From the NCBI GenBank assembly GCA_964612555.1, contig CAZTBW010000011.1, forward strand, positions 39,602 to 103,601: a stretch of DNA of 64,000 bases, read 5' to 3'. The position numbers were made by a program, and so were the translations under genes. The stretch is from DAOLCO01 sp964612555 (GTDB taxonomy: Bacteria > Bdellovibrionota_C > UBA2361 > SZUA-149 > DAOLCO01). Every line of letters begins with the position of its first letter. Position 1 is the first letter of the stretch. Shown here in pieces: positions 16,993 to 24,922 of this stretch. The notes under the pieces are model-generated. The model saw nothing but the letters and a program-made list of their open reading frames with translations, was not told where the DNA came from and ran no database searches.

Positions 16993-17772
16993 TAAATAAC
17001 CGAGTAAGCCGAACGTTCCACTACCGAGCAATGTTACCAATATGCCTATACATGCTTCAGAGTTGATAAATGGGTAGATGCCATTCGATATGTGACTAAC
17101 ATTCTGCACAGCGTCAATACGTATACGTTCCGTACGTACCTCTGCGTCCTCTGGCAAGGTCTGTTTAACATCTGAGCTCGCACTCGCGCTCGCGGCGAAT
17201 CTTTCCCTGTAGAGAATATATCTGCCTCTGCTGTACATTTTGATATCTATAATATCTATTCGCCCTTTATTCTCATTTATGAAACTATTCATCTCCCTAT
17301 AATCATTAAAATATGCGACTTTTACATCGTCTGGCAAAAATATCTGTCTGCCATTTGTTGCGCCGTTATGAGCGAGCTCCAACCGAAGTTTTTGGACTGA
17401 GGCTTGAATTTGCTCACTTGTGAAACTTCCCAACTCTCCTTTCAAAGCCTCTTTGGCTTCGGAAGTAATGAGCAACATTGTTGGAGCCAGGTTTCCGGCA
17501 AACAATTCCTGTCGGAAATTTGCCAACTTTTCAGCCTCTTCTTCCAGACGAAGCGTCGCTTTGGAGTTTTCACTTTTTATATGACTCCAAAGCATGAGAT
17601 AGCTTCCAATAAAACCAACAATTATTCCAATAGCAGTTGCTACTACTATAACTGCGATTCGGCTGTTTTGGACTTTTTCAACAAAAAACTCAGCAGCTTT
17701 TCCTTGTAACACAACATTCCCCAGTATCGGGGAAGTACATTCAACAGAGGATAGTATTGGTTTGTCGTACAT
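16978..17772 (-). CDS. two-transmembrane protein with cytosolic or periplasmic middle
   Basis: A 264-residue protein with transmembrane helices at about 39-62 (IAVIVVATAIGIIVGFIGSYL) and at the C-terminus (ACIGILVTLLGSGTFGLLGYL), separated by a 170-residue soluble part with a coiled-coil-like start (ENSKATLRLEEEAEKLANFR). The ATG has a good AGGAG upstream after a T-rich leader. Not recognised. In its leader, hairpins at 17805-17849 precede a run of T, which could act as an attenuator. Confidence 0.6.
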   Translation of the reverse strand: MYDKPILSSVECTSPILGNVVLQGKAAEFFVEKVQNSRIAVIVVATAIGIIVGFIGSYLMLWSHIKSENSKATLRLEEEAEKLANFRQELFAGNLAPTMLLITSEAKEALKGELGSFTSEQIQASVQKLRLELAHNGATNGRQIFLPDDVKVAYFNDYREMNSFINENKGRIDIIDIKMYSRGRYILYRERFAASASASSDVKQTLPEDAEVRTERIRIDAVQNVSHISNGIYPFINSEACIGILVTLLGSGTFGLLGYLFMNY

Positions 17773-17804
17773 CTTTTTTTATCTCCTTTTTTTAAAAAAC
17801 CTAA

Positions 17805-17990
17805 CACTCAAAACCTCTTCGAGTGCCACAACTAAAAAAATGGTTGTGGTCTGTTTACTCTGATTCAGGGATGTGAAAGAAAAATGGGACGCTTAAAACA
17901 GAAACTTTTCTTACTATATTCATGTCCGTTAAGCAAACTTTAGGCTCTATCCTTATACGCCAGCTAAAATGATAGGATGACCTATCATTT
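17805..17990 (-). promoter_or_regulatory. leader hairpins and a 10-bp inverted repeat
   Basis: Read on the minus strand, CCACAAC/GTTGTGG (17826-17849) and CACTC/GAGTG (17805-17825) stems are followed by a GTTTTTT tract just before the AGGAG of the membrane-protein gene, which resembles an intrinsic terminator inside a leader. Farther upstream AAATGATAGG / CCTATCATTT (17967-17990, 4-base loop) is a candidate operator. Up to 18096 nothing else is seen. Confidence 0.35.
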
Positions 17991-18096
17991 ATTGAAAAAA
18001 CGATTTATCTTAGAAATATCAATAATTTATCTAAAATAATCCGTTCAAACTCCCCTTCGCTAAATCTGATAAAGCTTGTCTCTACTCCTCTTAATT

Positions 18097-18130
18097 CAGT
18101 ACTCGATAGCTTTTAAGTCAGTACACGATA
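18097..18130 (-). repeat. two iteron copies downstream of ispA
   Basis: CAGTACTCGATA (18097-18108) and CAGTACACGATA (18119-18130) are 22 bp apart. Read on the minus strand they begin ATCGTGTACTG, the same start as the iterons in the origin region at 21.3-21.6 kb. They are 3 kb from that array, with ispA, parB and parA between. Confidence 0.55.
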
Positions 18131-18173
18131 CAAGAATTTAAAGATGAAAAAGTGAAAGGAAAATAACCCAAAT

Positions 18174-19040
18174 CTATTGCTTTCTAACAAAATTAACGAG
18201 ATATTTCAAAAACTTAGCTCTATCGCCAAGGGGTTCAAGAGCGATTACTGAGTCCTCAACAAGCTTATCAGCATAGGCTTCGGATTTATCTTTCCCAAGG
18301 ACATCAACATAGTTGATTTCACGATAGTCACCCTTCTTGGTATCGTGTTTTGAATCAAGAAGATCATCACATAGCTGATAAAGAACAGAAAGGTTATTTG
18401 CATAATGTTTGATGATGTCGATCTCTGCACCTGAAACCTCTGAAGATAAATAGAGTGGAGCTATAAGAGAAAAACGAATTAAAGCCCCTGTCTTCCTTAA
18501 GTTCATTTCCTGTATAACATATAGTAATTGCTCATGATTTAAGGATTCTGTTTTATCCCTATTCCGGATTTCCAGATCCAGAATCTGCCCTTCGCACATA
18601 TCGCAGATGGCAGTATTAAGAGATTTTGCAACAGAAGAGATGATCTCATGAGTTTCATTCATGTACAGAATTTCTTTTGATGCGGCTGAAAGAAGATAAT
18701 CTCCTGTAAGAAGAGTAAGACCTTCACCAAAAACTTTATGAGCACTGGGTTTACCTCTCCTCATGTCATCATCATCAAGACACGGAAGATCATCATGCAT
18801 CAGAGATGAAGCATGAACCAGCTCAACCGCTATTTGAATAGCTTTTAATCTTTTCTCCGAAACATTAAAAATTTCAGCCACAGCCGCTGAAAGAACTGGT
18901 CTAAATAACTTGCCCTCACCAAGAAGAGAGTACTCAACTACCCTTTTAAGAGCCTCAGAGCCCTCAAACCTATCCATATACCCCTCAAGAGCAGAGTACG
19001 CTGCACTTCTTAAGGTCTCATAATGATTTTTTTCAGGCAT
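18174..19040 (-). CDS. ispA: short-chain polyprenyl diphosphate synthase
   Basis: About 288 residues from the ATG at 19040, which has AAGGAGGG 8-9 bases upstream; an ATG further up (19085) would start inside a parS-like palindrome and is unlikely. The first aspartate-rich motif is DDLPCLDDDD (residues 83-92) with RRGKP after it; the second is YQLCDDLLDSKHDTKKGD. These are the Mg-binding motifs of trans-isoprenyl diphosphate synthases, and the inserted residues in the first motif match bacterial farnesyl/geranylgeranyl diphosphate synthases. Product: C15 (or C20) isoprenoid for quinone, bactoprenol or carotenoid lines. It follows parB on the same strand, an unusual partner. Confidence 0.9.
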   Translation of the reverse strand: MPEKNHYETLRSAAYSALEGYMDRFEGSEALKRVVEYSLLGEGKLFRPVLSAAVAEIFNVSEKRLKAIQIAVELVHASSLMHDDLPCLDDDDMRRGKPSAHKVFGEGLTLLTGDYLLSAASKEILYMNETHEIISSVAKSLNTAICDMCEGQILDLEIRNRDKTESLNHEQLLYVIQEMNLRKTGALIRFSLIAPLYLSSEVSGAEIDIIKHYANNLSVLYQLCDDLLDSKHDTKKGDYREINYVDVLGKDKSEAYADKLVEDSVIALEPLGDRAKFLKYLVNFVRKQ

Positions 19041-19064
19041 TAAGCAAAAACCCTCCTTAGTATT

Positions 19065-19087
19065 AAGTGTCCCACCGTGGGACACTT
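19065..19087. promoter_or_regulatory. parS: parS-like palindrome, copy 1
   Basis: The core TGTCCCAC-C-GTGGGACA lies inside an 11-1-11 bp perfect palindrome (19065-19087). It resembles chromosomal parS (8+8 bp, TGTTTCAC/GTGAAACA) but has an extra central base and CCC/GGG in place of TTT/AAA. It lies in the ispA leader. Flank TAGTATT on its left reappears inverted on the right of copy 2. Confidence 0.75.
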
Positions 19088-19094
19088 TCTTCTC

Positions 19095-19112
19095 TTAGTT
19101 CAGTACACTATA
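19095..19112 (-). repeat. iteron-like copy between the parS-like sites
   Basis: TTAGTTCAGTACACTATA reads on the minus strand as TATAGTGTACTGAACTAA, a close match to the ATCGTG-(N)-TTGAA-N-TAAG iteron pattern of the origin. It lies 8 bp after parS copy 1. Confidence 0.5.
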
Positions 19113-19190
19113 AAACAAGGGCTCGCAAGGTAAACGGCATCACAGTATCCATAACAAGCGTTATCATAGCATCTTTATATGGACACCCAA

Positions 19191-19213
19191 AAGTGTCCCA
19201 CCGTGGGACACTT
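19191..19213. promoter_or_regulatory. parS: parS-like palindrome, copy 2
   Basis: Identical 23-bp palindrome to copy 1, 126 bp away. Followed by AATACTA, the inverted flank of copy 1, so copies 1 and 2 form an inverted pair. Confidence 0.75.
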
Positions 19214-19244
19214 AATACTATGGGAAAGAAAATACAGGAGGGGT

Positions 19245-19372
19245 AAAAAATAGAGGTGGAGAGGGTCTGTAGGAGAACTCAAGCGCAGTGAGGGCAAGGG
19301 GCTAACAAGTTACAAGAAACATCCTACCCGAGCGAGCCATTCGACGAAAGACCCTCTCCACCTCTATTTTTT
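19245..19372. repeat. dispersed hairpin element, copy B
   Basis: Arms of 23 bp (19245-19267 with 19350-19372; arm contains ATAGAGGTGGAGAGGGTC) are perfectly complementary. On the minus strand the core reads CTTTCGTCGAATGGCTCGCTCGG then, further on, CTTGCCCTCACTGCGCTTG before AGTTC, the same blocks as copies A and C. It is inserted between ispA and parB, 31 bp from the parB stop, and could terminate the parAB transcript. Confidence 0.8.
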
Positions 19373-19402
19373 GGGAGGAGGGGGAATTCAGGCATGAACA
19401 GC

Positions 19403-20293
19403 TTAACTAAGACGCCTATACACCTCATCAAGATCAGATAGAGAATAAAAATCTATCATTATCTTACCCTTTTCAGGATTTTTGGGGCTTCTTTGAATTG
19501 AAATTCTTAAACCAAGCGCTTTTCTAATATCTTCCTCGATTCGCATATCTTCAGTAGAAGAAGCAGATGTTTTGCCACCTCGCTTTCCTTTCCCTGCTGT
19601 CCCACCGTGGGACACTTTAGAATCTTCCAATCCAACATCTATTAAATCCTGAAGCTCTAGTCTTGAAAGGTTGTCGAGATCTTCAAGTAATTTCTTTCTC
19701 TTTGAAATATCTTTAACTTTTGACAATGCCAAAACTTTAGATTCCGGGGCTCCAGAAATAAGGGCTGCTTGAAGGTCATCAGGCAACTCAAGGAGCTCCA
19801 GGCTTCTTTGAACGGCAGACTTGGAAATACCAAGCTGTGCTGCAATATCACGAATACTTAAAGAATAACGCTCTTTCATCTGCCCAACAGCAAGCGCCTT
19901 TTCCATTGGATTAAGGTCACTTCTCTGAATATTCTCAACTAACTGTTTTGCAAGAGTTGTGGAACTGTCATCATCATCAGAATCAAGGATAGCAGGAATA
20001 GTTTCAAGCCCAAGTGCTTTACATGCCCGCAAGCGACGCTCTCCACTTACCAGACGATATGTGCCACCTTGTGTTAGCTTTACAAGAATCGGACAAAGAA
20101 GACCGTATGTCTCAATTGAAGTTGCAAGTTCTGCAATGGACTCTGCATCAAATGAGCGTCTTGGTTGATCGGGATCAACATCAATATCGTTTATGGCTAT
20201 TACCCTGTAGGGGCTTCCGGATTTATTTCTTGCTTCAAGCGTTGGACCACTAAGCAGCGGATTCACGTCGAATTTTACTAATTTGCGACTCAT
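19403..20293 (-). CDS. parB: ParB partition protein / CTPase
   Basis: A 296-residue ParB. Residues 31-50 start the ParB/Sulfiredoxin domain (VIAINDIDVDPDQPRRSFD), residues 84-90 are GERRLRA, the C-motif that binds CTP, and about 140-170 hold the DNA-binding HTH (LSIRDIAAQLGISKSAVQRSLELLELP). The linker (about 225-260; KVSHGGTAGKGKRGGKTSASS) is basic and of low complexity, and contains a parS-like site in the DNA. The C-terminal part should dimerise. parB overlaps parA by 44 bp, so the two are coupled. ParB loads at parS, slides and is segregated by ParA. Confidence 0.96.
   Translation of the reverse strand: MSRKLVKFDVNPLLSGPTLEARNKSGSPYRVIAINDIDVDPDQPRRSFDAESIAELATSIETYGLLCPILVKLTQGGTYRLVSGERRLRACKALGLETIPAILDSDDDDSSTTLAKQLVENIQRSDLNPMEKALAVGQMKERYSLSIRDIAAQLGISKSAVQRSLELLELPDDLQAALISGAPESKVLALSKVKDISKRKKLLEDLDNLSRLELQDLIDVGLEDSKVSHGGTAGKGKRGGKTSASSTEDMRIEEDIRKALGLRISIQRSPKNPEKGKIMIDFYSLSDLDEVYRRLS
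19598..19614. promoter_or_regulatory. parS: parS-like palindrome inside parB, copy 3
   Basis: TGTCCCAC-C-GTGGGACA is embedded in the parB coding sequence, where it encodes SHGGT in the linker. Only the 17-bp core is palindromic here. The same peptide, SHGGT, would arise from copy 1 if ispA were read from 19085. Confidence 0.75.
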
Positions 20294-21056
20294 TTTCCAT
20301 GACCTCTTTTGCTAAATTTCTGTAATCATCTGCACCTGGAGATTTGGGATCATACCTGAGAATGGAACATCCTCTGGCTGGAGCCTCTGCAAGTGCAACA
20401 TTGGTTCTTACTACTATAGAAAATACCAGACTTCCGAAGTACTCACGTACCGTATCAGCTACCGTCTTATCAAGACGTCTTCTTGCATCATGTAAACAAA
20501 GTAAAACTCCCCCCACCTGAAGAGCAGGATTATAAGCACTTCTCACCTGGTCTATAGTATCAAGAAGCTGGCGCACCCCGTGAAGTGCAAGGAATTCAGA
20601 CTGCACAGGAACAATCACTTTACTTGCAGCCACAAGCCCATTCAGAGAGAGTAAACCAAGTGAAGGTGGGCAATCTATTATTATGTAATCATAGGTATCG
20701 TGTACTGGGGCAAGTGCTTTTCTAAGAATCTGCTCCCTTCCAATAACACCACCCAGTTCAAGATCAGCAGCACTCAGCAAAAGACTTGAGGGTGCCAGAA
20801 AAAGATTAGTATCCACCTCTACTACAATCTCTGATATTGGCGTGTCATATCTCAGAACATCGTACATGGATTTTTTTTCAAAATTCGGATCTTCTGTTGG
20901 ATAACCAAGGTGAGCAGATAGATTTGCCTGCGCATCAAGATCAACCGCAAGAACTTTATTGCCTGCCTCTGCCAGGGAAGCAGCAAGATTCACCGAGGTA
21001 GTTGTCTTCCCTACTCCTCCTTTCTGATTTACAATTGCATAGGTTTTAAGGTGCAC
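20250..21056 (-). CDS. parA: ParA partition ATPase
   Basis: A 268-residue Soj-like ParA without an N-terminal DNA-binding extension. Visible are the deviant Walker A KGGVGKTTTSVNLAASLA (residues 11-28, with signature lysine), A' LAVDLDAQANLSAHLG, and Walker B YIIIDCPPSLGLLSLNGL. It starts with GTG at 21056 preceded by AGGAGGT at 21064-21070. It moves ParB-parS complexes by nucleoid-bound ATP cycling. It reads away from the initiator gene across the origin region, and iteron-like motifs within 60 bp of its start imply coupling of partition and replication control. Confidence 0.96.
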   Translation of the reverse strand: MHLKTYAIVNQKGGVGKTTTSVNLAASLAEAGNKVLAVDLDAQANLSAHLGYPTEDPNFEKKSMYDVLRYDTPISEIVVEVDTNLFLAPSSLLLSAADLELGGVIGREQILRKALAPVHDTYDYIIIDCPPSLGLLSLNGLVAASKVIVPVQSEFLALHGVRQLLDTIDQVRSAYNPALQVGGVLLCLHDARRRLDKTVADTVREYFGSLVFSIVVRTNVALAEAPARGCSILRYDPKSPGADDYRNLAKEVMENESQISKIRRESAA

Positions 21057-21792
21057 AGATGATACCTCCTGATTTATTCACTTTGGACGTGTTCTAATGT
21101 ACACGTGATTTGAAATAAGTAAATGAGGAAAGGTCTTCTTTTAGGGGTTTTGAGTGTATTTTTACTTAGTACGAAGCACGTGTACGAGCCCTCTTTCCAG
21201 CCAAATTCACAAAAAACAAGCCCAAAAAACGCCAGAATCTCTTACTTTAAGTAACATAAAGTAGTATAAAGACTGAATATTAGCAGTATTTATCCCCGTA
21301 CACGATAAAAACATCGTGCATTGAATTAAGAGCCCTTATTTGGAAACACGTGAATAAAGAAAAAATCACTGAATCAGGCAAGCTTTCGTGTTTTGAAGTA
21401 AGTAATATCTAAAGGAACATCGGGAAACAACTTAAGTATCGTGTTTCATTATAAAAACATCCGATTTGAACTAAGTCTATCGTGTATGAAACAAAAACAT
21501 ATCGAGCATTGAAGGAGGCTCAATTGTGAATCAAAATAAATTATATCGTGTTTTCAAATAAAATTTCGCCCTTAAATATTTGAAATTACTAAATAATTCT
21601 TCTCCCTAATAGATTACTTATTATACTAAAAAAAGTACTCTTGAACTACGAGGGCGTACCCTGCTAACAACTGTTTACGATAGTAAAAGTTATTTGAAGT
21701 AATTTATTTATTATTTCTAAACCCTTTACTGATTTGCTTTAACTTGCTTTAGTGAATTTAGATTAAACACCGGAAGGATTAAACAAAGGCAG
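21057..21792. other. ori: candidate replication origin with iterons
   Basis: A 736-bp gene-free region between divergent parA and the RPA initiator gene. The core is a tandem series starting at 21419, 21438, 21459, 21479, 21501, 21523 and 21545 (steps 19, 21, 20, 22, 22, 22), each beginning with ATCGTG or a variant (ATCGGG, ATCCGA, ATCGAG, ATTGTG) and often continuing TTTGAA and TAAGTA. Further copies are at 21385 (TTCGTGTTTTGAAGTAAGTA), 21313, and a pair in inverted orientation at about 21098-21118 and 21164-21187. The 21-bp step equals two helical turns, as for initiator iterons. An AT-rich stretch at 21560-21740 (unwinding-element candidate) follows, next to the initiator gene. Confidence 0.8.
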
Positions 21793-23568
21793 ATGAATCA
21801 AAACCTGGAAATAAAACAAAATCTGGCAGAAGCCGACATGCAACAGATTTTCGATTCCTCAGAATCAACTTCCGGCGGTATATCTTTCAACAATCTATCC
21901 TCCAACGGTGTCTTTCCATCCCAATTCAATACCGGAAGTACCAACTACATCCCCACCAGCCTACAAAAAGCAAAACAGAAACTCAAATCAAGCATCTCTC
22001 GCGACGAAATGAACCTTGCCGAGTTCCCCCTCGCCGTTCTTTCCACACGCGTAGACAGCAAAGTAAAAACCCTTGAGTTCACAGACTACACCCGTGGTCC
22101 AAAAGGCGAAACAGTGGAGCGTCGCTGGATTATTACCGGAGCAGATAGATTCGGACTTCCCACCGCCACTGACGACGACGTACTTCTTGGTCTCATCCGT
22201 CTTACCATGGATCAGGACTTCAGAGACCCCAAAGTCTATTTCACTCGCTATGAACTCCTTAAAATCCTCAGATGGAGCACCGAGGGCAGAAGTTACCAGA
22301 GACTTGTTAAATCCTTCAATCGCCTGAGTGGTGTCAAAATCAACTCAAACTCTTTCTACGACAACGCCAGCAAGTCATACCAGATATCAACCTTCGGTAT
22401 CATCGACTCTTTCGAGTTCAACGACGAGCGGGCAGGGGGCGAAAAAAACAGTTTCTTCTTCTGGAACGACAGACTTTTTGAATCTTTCAAATCAGGCTAC
22501 ATAAAAAAACTCGACCTTGATCTCTACTTCTCACTAAAAAGCGCCGTAGCAAGAAGACTCTACCGCTATCTCGACAAGCACTTCTATTTCAAAAACACTC
22601 TTGATGCGCATCTTTTTACCCTTGCATTTGAAAAAATCGGCTTATCAAGAACTTACAAATACGTCTCCAGCATCAGACAGCAACTTACCCCGGCATTAAA
22701 AGAGCTCGTAGAGATCGGCTTCCTCTCATCTTACGAATTCCTCGGTGAAGGACAAAATTCCATCATCCGTTTTGTTGCAGTAAACGGCACAACTTCGGTG
22801 CGATCACTAAAACAGGCAGATGAAGAAAACAACCAAAGAGGTGAGGTGAGGGCAAAAAAAATCTCAGGCGCCCTTCATGTAAGAAAGAACACCGACGAAG
22901 CCCAACAATTCGACTTTCAAAATAAAACCACCGCAAATACTCCGACAGACACTACCCTAAAAAGCGACATCACTGCACTTCTTATTGAGCGTGGCATCAT
23001 GGAGCGACAAATCGATAAACTCCTTTCCTTTCAAAGCCTCGAATCCCTAAAGAAAGTAAGAAAAATCATAGACTACTACGATGATCTCTGTGCCCGATCT
23101 GACAAACGAGTCTCAAAAAGCCCTATAGGTTTTCTCTACCGTGCCGTAGAAAGCCCTTACAAAATCACCCTCCCTGAAGAAAGAAAACCTGAAGGCTCAG
23201 CAAACTACCAGACCTTTCCCGCCCCCCCACAAAGCCGACGCCCCGAACACAAAATCTTCAAAGCCGCTGCCCCCCCCAAAACCGCAAAAAGAACAAACGT
23301 CCCAAAGACGGACACCATCCCCTCCACTGACCCCCGACGCACCCAATACCGCACCTGGATCGACAACGAACTAACCTGCATCATGACCCGCATGGCACCA
23401 GCAGAACTCGGCGAACTCTTCGCCGAAACCGAAAACAAAATGAAATCCCTAAAAAGAATCCTCGCAGCACCAAGGTTTCAGGAGGCGATAGAAGGGTGTG
23501 TGAGGGATGAATTGAAGAGGAGATTCAGATTGCCTAGTTTTGAAGGGTGGGTGGAGAAGCAGGAGTAG
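21793..23568 (+). CDS. repA: RPA-family plasmid/chromid replication initiator
   Basis: A 591-residue protein. Residues about 60-330 carry the replication initiator protein A (RPA) signature: MNLAEFPLAVLSTRV, a GLPTATDDDVLLGLIRLT block, YFTRYELLKILRWSTEGRSYQRLVKSF, FFFWNDRLFESFKSGYIKKLDLDLYFSLKS (in parts) and ARRLYRYLDKHFY, with a second winged-helix region KIGLSRTYKYVSSIRQQLTPALKEL. The N-terminal 55 residues are Ser/Thr/Asn-rich and the C-terminal 230 are low-complexity with a final conserved helix (LPSFEGWVE). RPA proteins bind iterons and open the origin of plasmids and chromids. AAAGG lies just upstream of the ATG. The divergent parA and iteron array support the role. Confidence 0.9.
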   Translation: MNQNLEIKQNLAEADMQQIFDSSESTSGGISFNNLSSNGVFPSQFNTGSTNYIPTSLQKAKQKLKSSISRDEMNLAEFPLAVLSTRVDSKVKTLEFTDYTRGPKGETVERRWIITGADRFGLPTATDDDVLLGLIRLTMDQDFRDPKVYFTRYELLKILRWSTEGRSYQRLVKSFNRLSGVKINSNSFYDNASKSYQISTFGIIDSFEFNDERAGGEKNSFFFWNDRLFESFKSGYIKKLDLDLYFSLKSAVARRLYRYLDKHFYFKNTLDAHLFTLAFEKIGLSRTYKYVSSIRQQLTPALKELVEIGFLSSYEFLGEGQNSIIRFVAVNGTTSVRSLKQADEENNQRGEVRAKKISGALHVRKNTDEAQQFDFQNKTTANTPTDTTLKSDITALLIERGIMERQIDKLLSFQSLESLKKVRKIIDYYDDLCARSDKRVSKSPIGFLYRAVESPYKITLPEERKPEGSANYQTFPAPPQSRRPEHKIFKAAAPPKTAKRTNVPKTDTIPSTDPRRTQYRTWIDNELTCIMTRMAPAELGELFAETENKMKSLKRILAAPRFQEAIEGCVRDELKRRFRLPSFEGWVEKQE

Positions 23569-23586
23569 ATATTAAGAAATTAAGTT

Positions 23587-23691
23587 ATGAATTTACAGTG
23601 AAGTAGCAAGGCAGTTGCAGAAGTTTTAGATGAATGGTTGCAGTGTGTCCTTAAAGCTGTTGGTCCTTGGATGCTTAGTATCAAGGTATAG
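23587..23691 (+). pseudogene. N-terminal remnant of a TIR-domain protein gene
   Basis: The frame 23587-23691 reads MNLQ-stop-SSKAVAEVLDEWLQCVLKAVGPWM-LSIKV-stop. The central part closely follows the start of bacterial TIR-domain proteins (typically SKAVAEALRDWLPxVLxAVxPWMS ahead of the DIEKG motif). The stop inside and the abrupt end show a broken fragment. It lies just upstream of the SIR2 gene and hints that a TIR defence gene once stood here. Confidence 0.55.
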
Positions 23692-23737
23692 ATCGAAAGT
23701 TCTTTAAAAAATTATTGTGAACAAGTGAAAAGATTAG

Positions 23738-24922
23738 GTGTTTGAGGTGGATTTAGAGAACAGTGATGCGGATGTACTTCAGCAGCTTGATAATTTACTA
23801 AACTCTGCCAGCCAGTCATGGTTATTTGGTGCAGGTACAAGTGTTGATTCAGGAATTCCATTGATGAAAGGATTAACTAAGCAGGTTATTGCAACAACCA
23901 CCAACGCAACACATTGTCTAGCATTGCAGCGAATTAAGGACGAACTGGATGATAGTTGTCACATTGAACATATTCTAAGCCATATTGCGGATCGTCGTGC
24001 AATTGCGGAGAGATGCAAGAACAAAGAAGTGAACTTCGGTGAAGCGAAGTTTGCACTAGAGGATCTCGACAAATTTCATCAGAGTTTGTTAGTATCAATC
24101 GCAAACATTGTGCGATGGGGTTATGCGGAAGGTAGCGATGCAGATTGTGAGGAGCAGGTTGGCACTTTTAATGCCCCAATTGTTTCTATCCAACATCAAC
24201 TTGACTTCGTAAGAGCAATATTCTGTCATCGGCAAAAGAATATTAGTGATCGTCGTCACCCGATCAAGTTTTTTACGACTAATTACGACACGTTGATTGA
24301 AGATGCTTTGGCATTGGAATTTATTCCATATTGGGATGGATTTGAAGGGGGAGCAATCGGGTTTCGATCCTTCAGATTCGGCGATAATGATCCTGCCATT
24401 GGAATTCGAGCTCAAGTTGTCAAGCTCCACGGTTCAATTGATTGGCGTTTAGGAAAGGATGGTAGAGTGTGGCGAGTTCGCGATAGTGATTGTTATCCAA
24501 AGGAAAGTTCGCATGTTCTTATTTACCCACAGTCGACAAAATACATTGCGACACAACGAGATCCCTTTGCGTCACAGTTTGATTTGCTTCGTCGGGTACT
24601 AAATAGTCGAGAAGAAAATCTTTTTGCGATTTGCGGCTATAGCTTTGGAGACGAACACATTAATCAAGAAATTAAACTTGCGATGGATCAATCTGGGAAC
24701 AAGACGACGATACTTGCGTTTTCTAATCAATTGAACTTAGTACTAAATGAGTGGAGAAACCAGGATTGGGGAAAGCGTCTATACGTAATTACGGAAGATG
24801 GTATCTACGCTGGTAAGGAAGGCCCATTGGTTAAACCATCTGCTCCGGGGAAACTTGATTGGTGGAAGTTACAGGGTGTGACTCGTTTACTTCAAAGTGG
24901 ACCTGAGGCTTGTTTGGCATGA
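23738..24922 (+). CDS. SIR2-domain protein of a SIR2-HerA defence pair
   Basis: A 394-residue protein. Residues about 28-41 are SWLFGAGTSVDSGIP (the GAG-x-S NAD-binding start), residues about 175-184 are FFTTNYDTLI (catalytic-type TNYD) and about 229-235 LHGSIDW (catalytic His). The 'SIR2-like' region is followed by a short domain with ICGYSFGDEHINQEI, as in SIR2_2 proteins. In anti-phage SIR2-HerA systems the SIR2 subunit degrades NAD+ and cooperates with the HerA ATPase in a large complex. It starts with GTG at 23738, weak ribosome binding site. The HerA gene overlaps its stop by ATGA. Confidence 0.88.
   Translation: MFEVDLENSDADVLQQLDNLLNSASQSWLFGAGTSVDSGIPLMKGLTKQVIATTTNATHCLALQRIKDELDDSCHIEHILSHIADRRAIAERCKNKEVNFGEAKFALEDLDKFHQSLLVSIANIVRWGYAEGSDADCEEQVGTFNAPIVSIQHQLDFVRAIFCHRQKNISDRRHPIKFFTTNYDTLIEDALALEFIPYWDGFEGGAIGFRSFRFGDNDPAIGIRAQVVKLHGSIDWRLGKDGRVWRVRDSDCYPKESSHVLIYPQSTKYIATQRDPFASQFDLLRRVLNSREENLFAICGYSFGDEHINQEIKLAMDQSGNKTTILAFSNQLNLVLNEWRNQDWGKRLYVITEDGIYAGKEGPLVKPSAPGKLDWWKLQGVTRLLQSGPEACLA

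Noticed and set aside
19041..19085. N-terminal extension of ispA (MSHGGT...)
   Set aside because: Its DNA is a parS-like palindrome and a strong AAGGAGGG precedes the ATG at 19040; the extension is not part of the enzyme fold.
21385..21566. CRISPR array in the 21-kb spacer
   Set aside because: Units are adjacent without spacers, degenerate, and about 21 bp in step; they are iterons.
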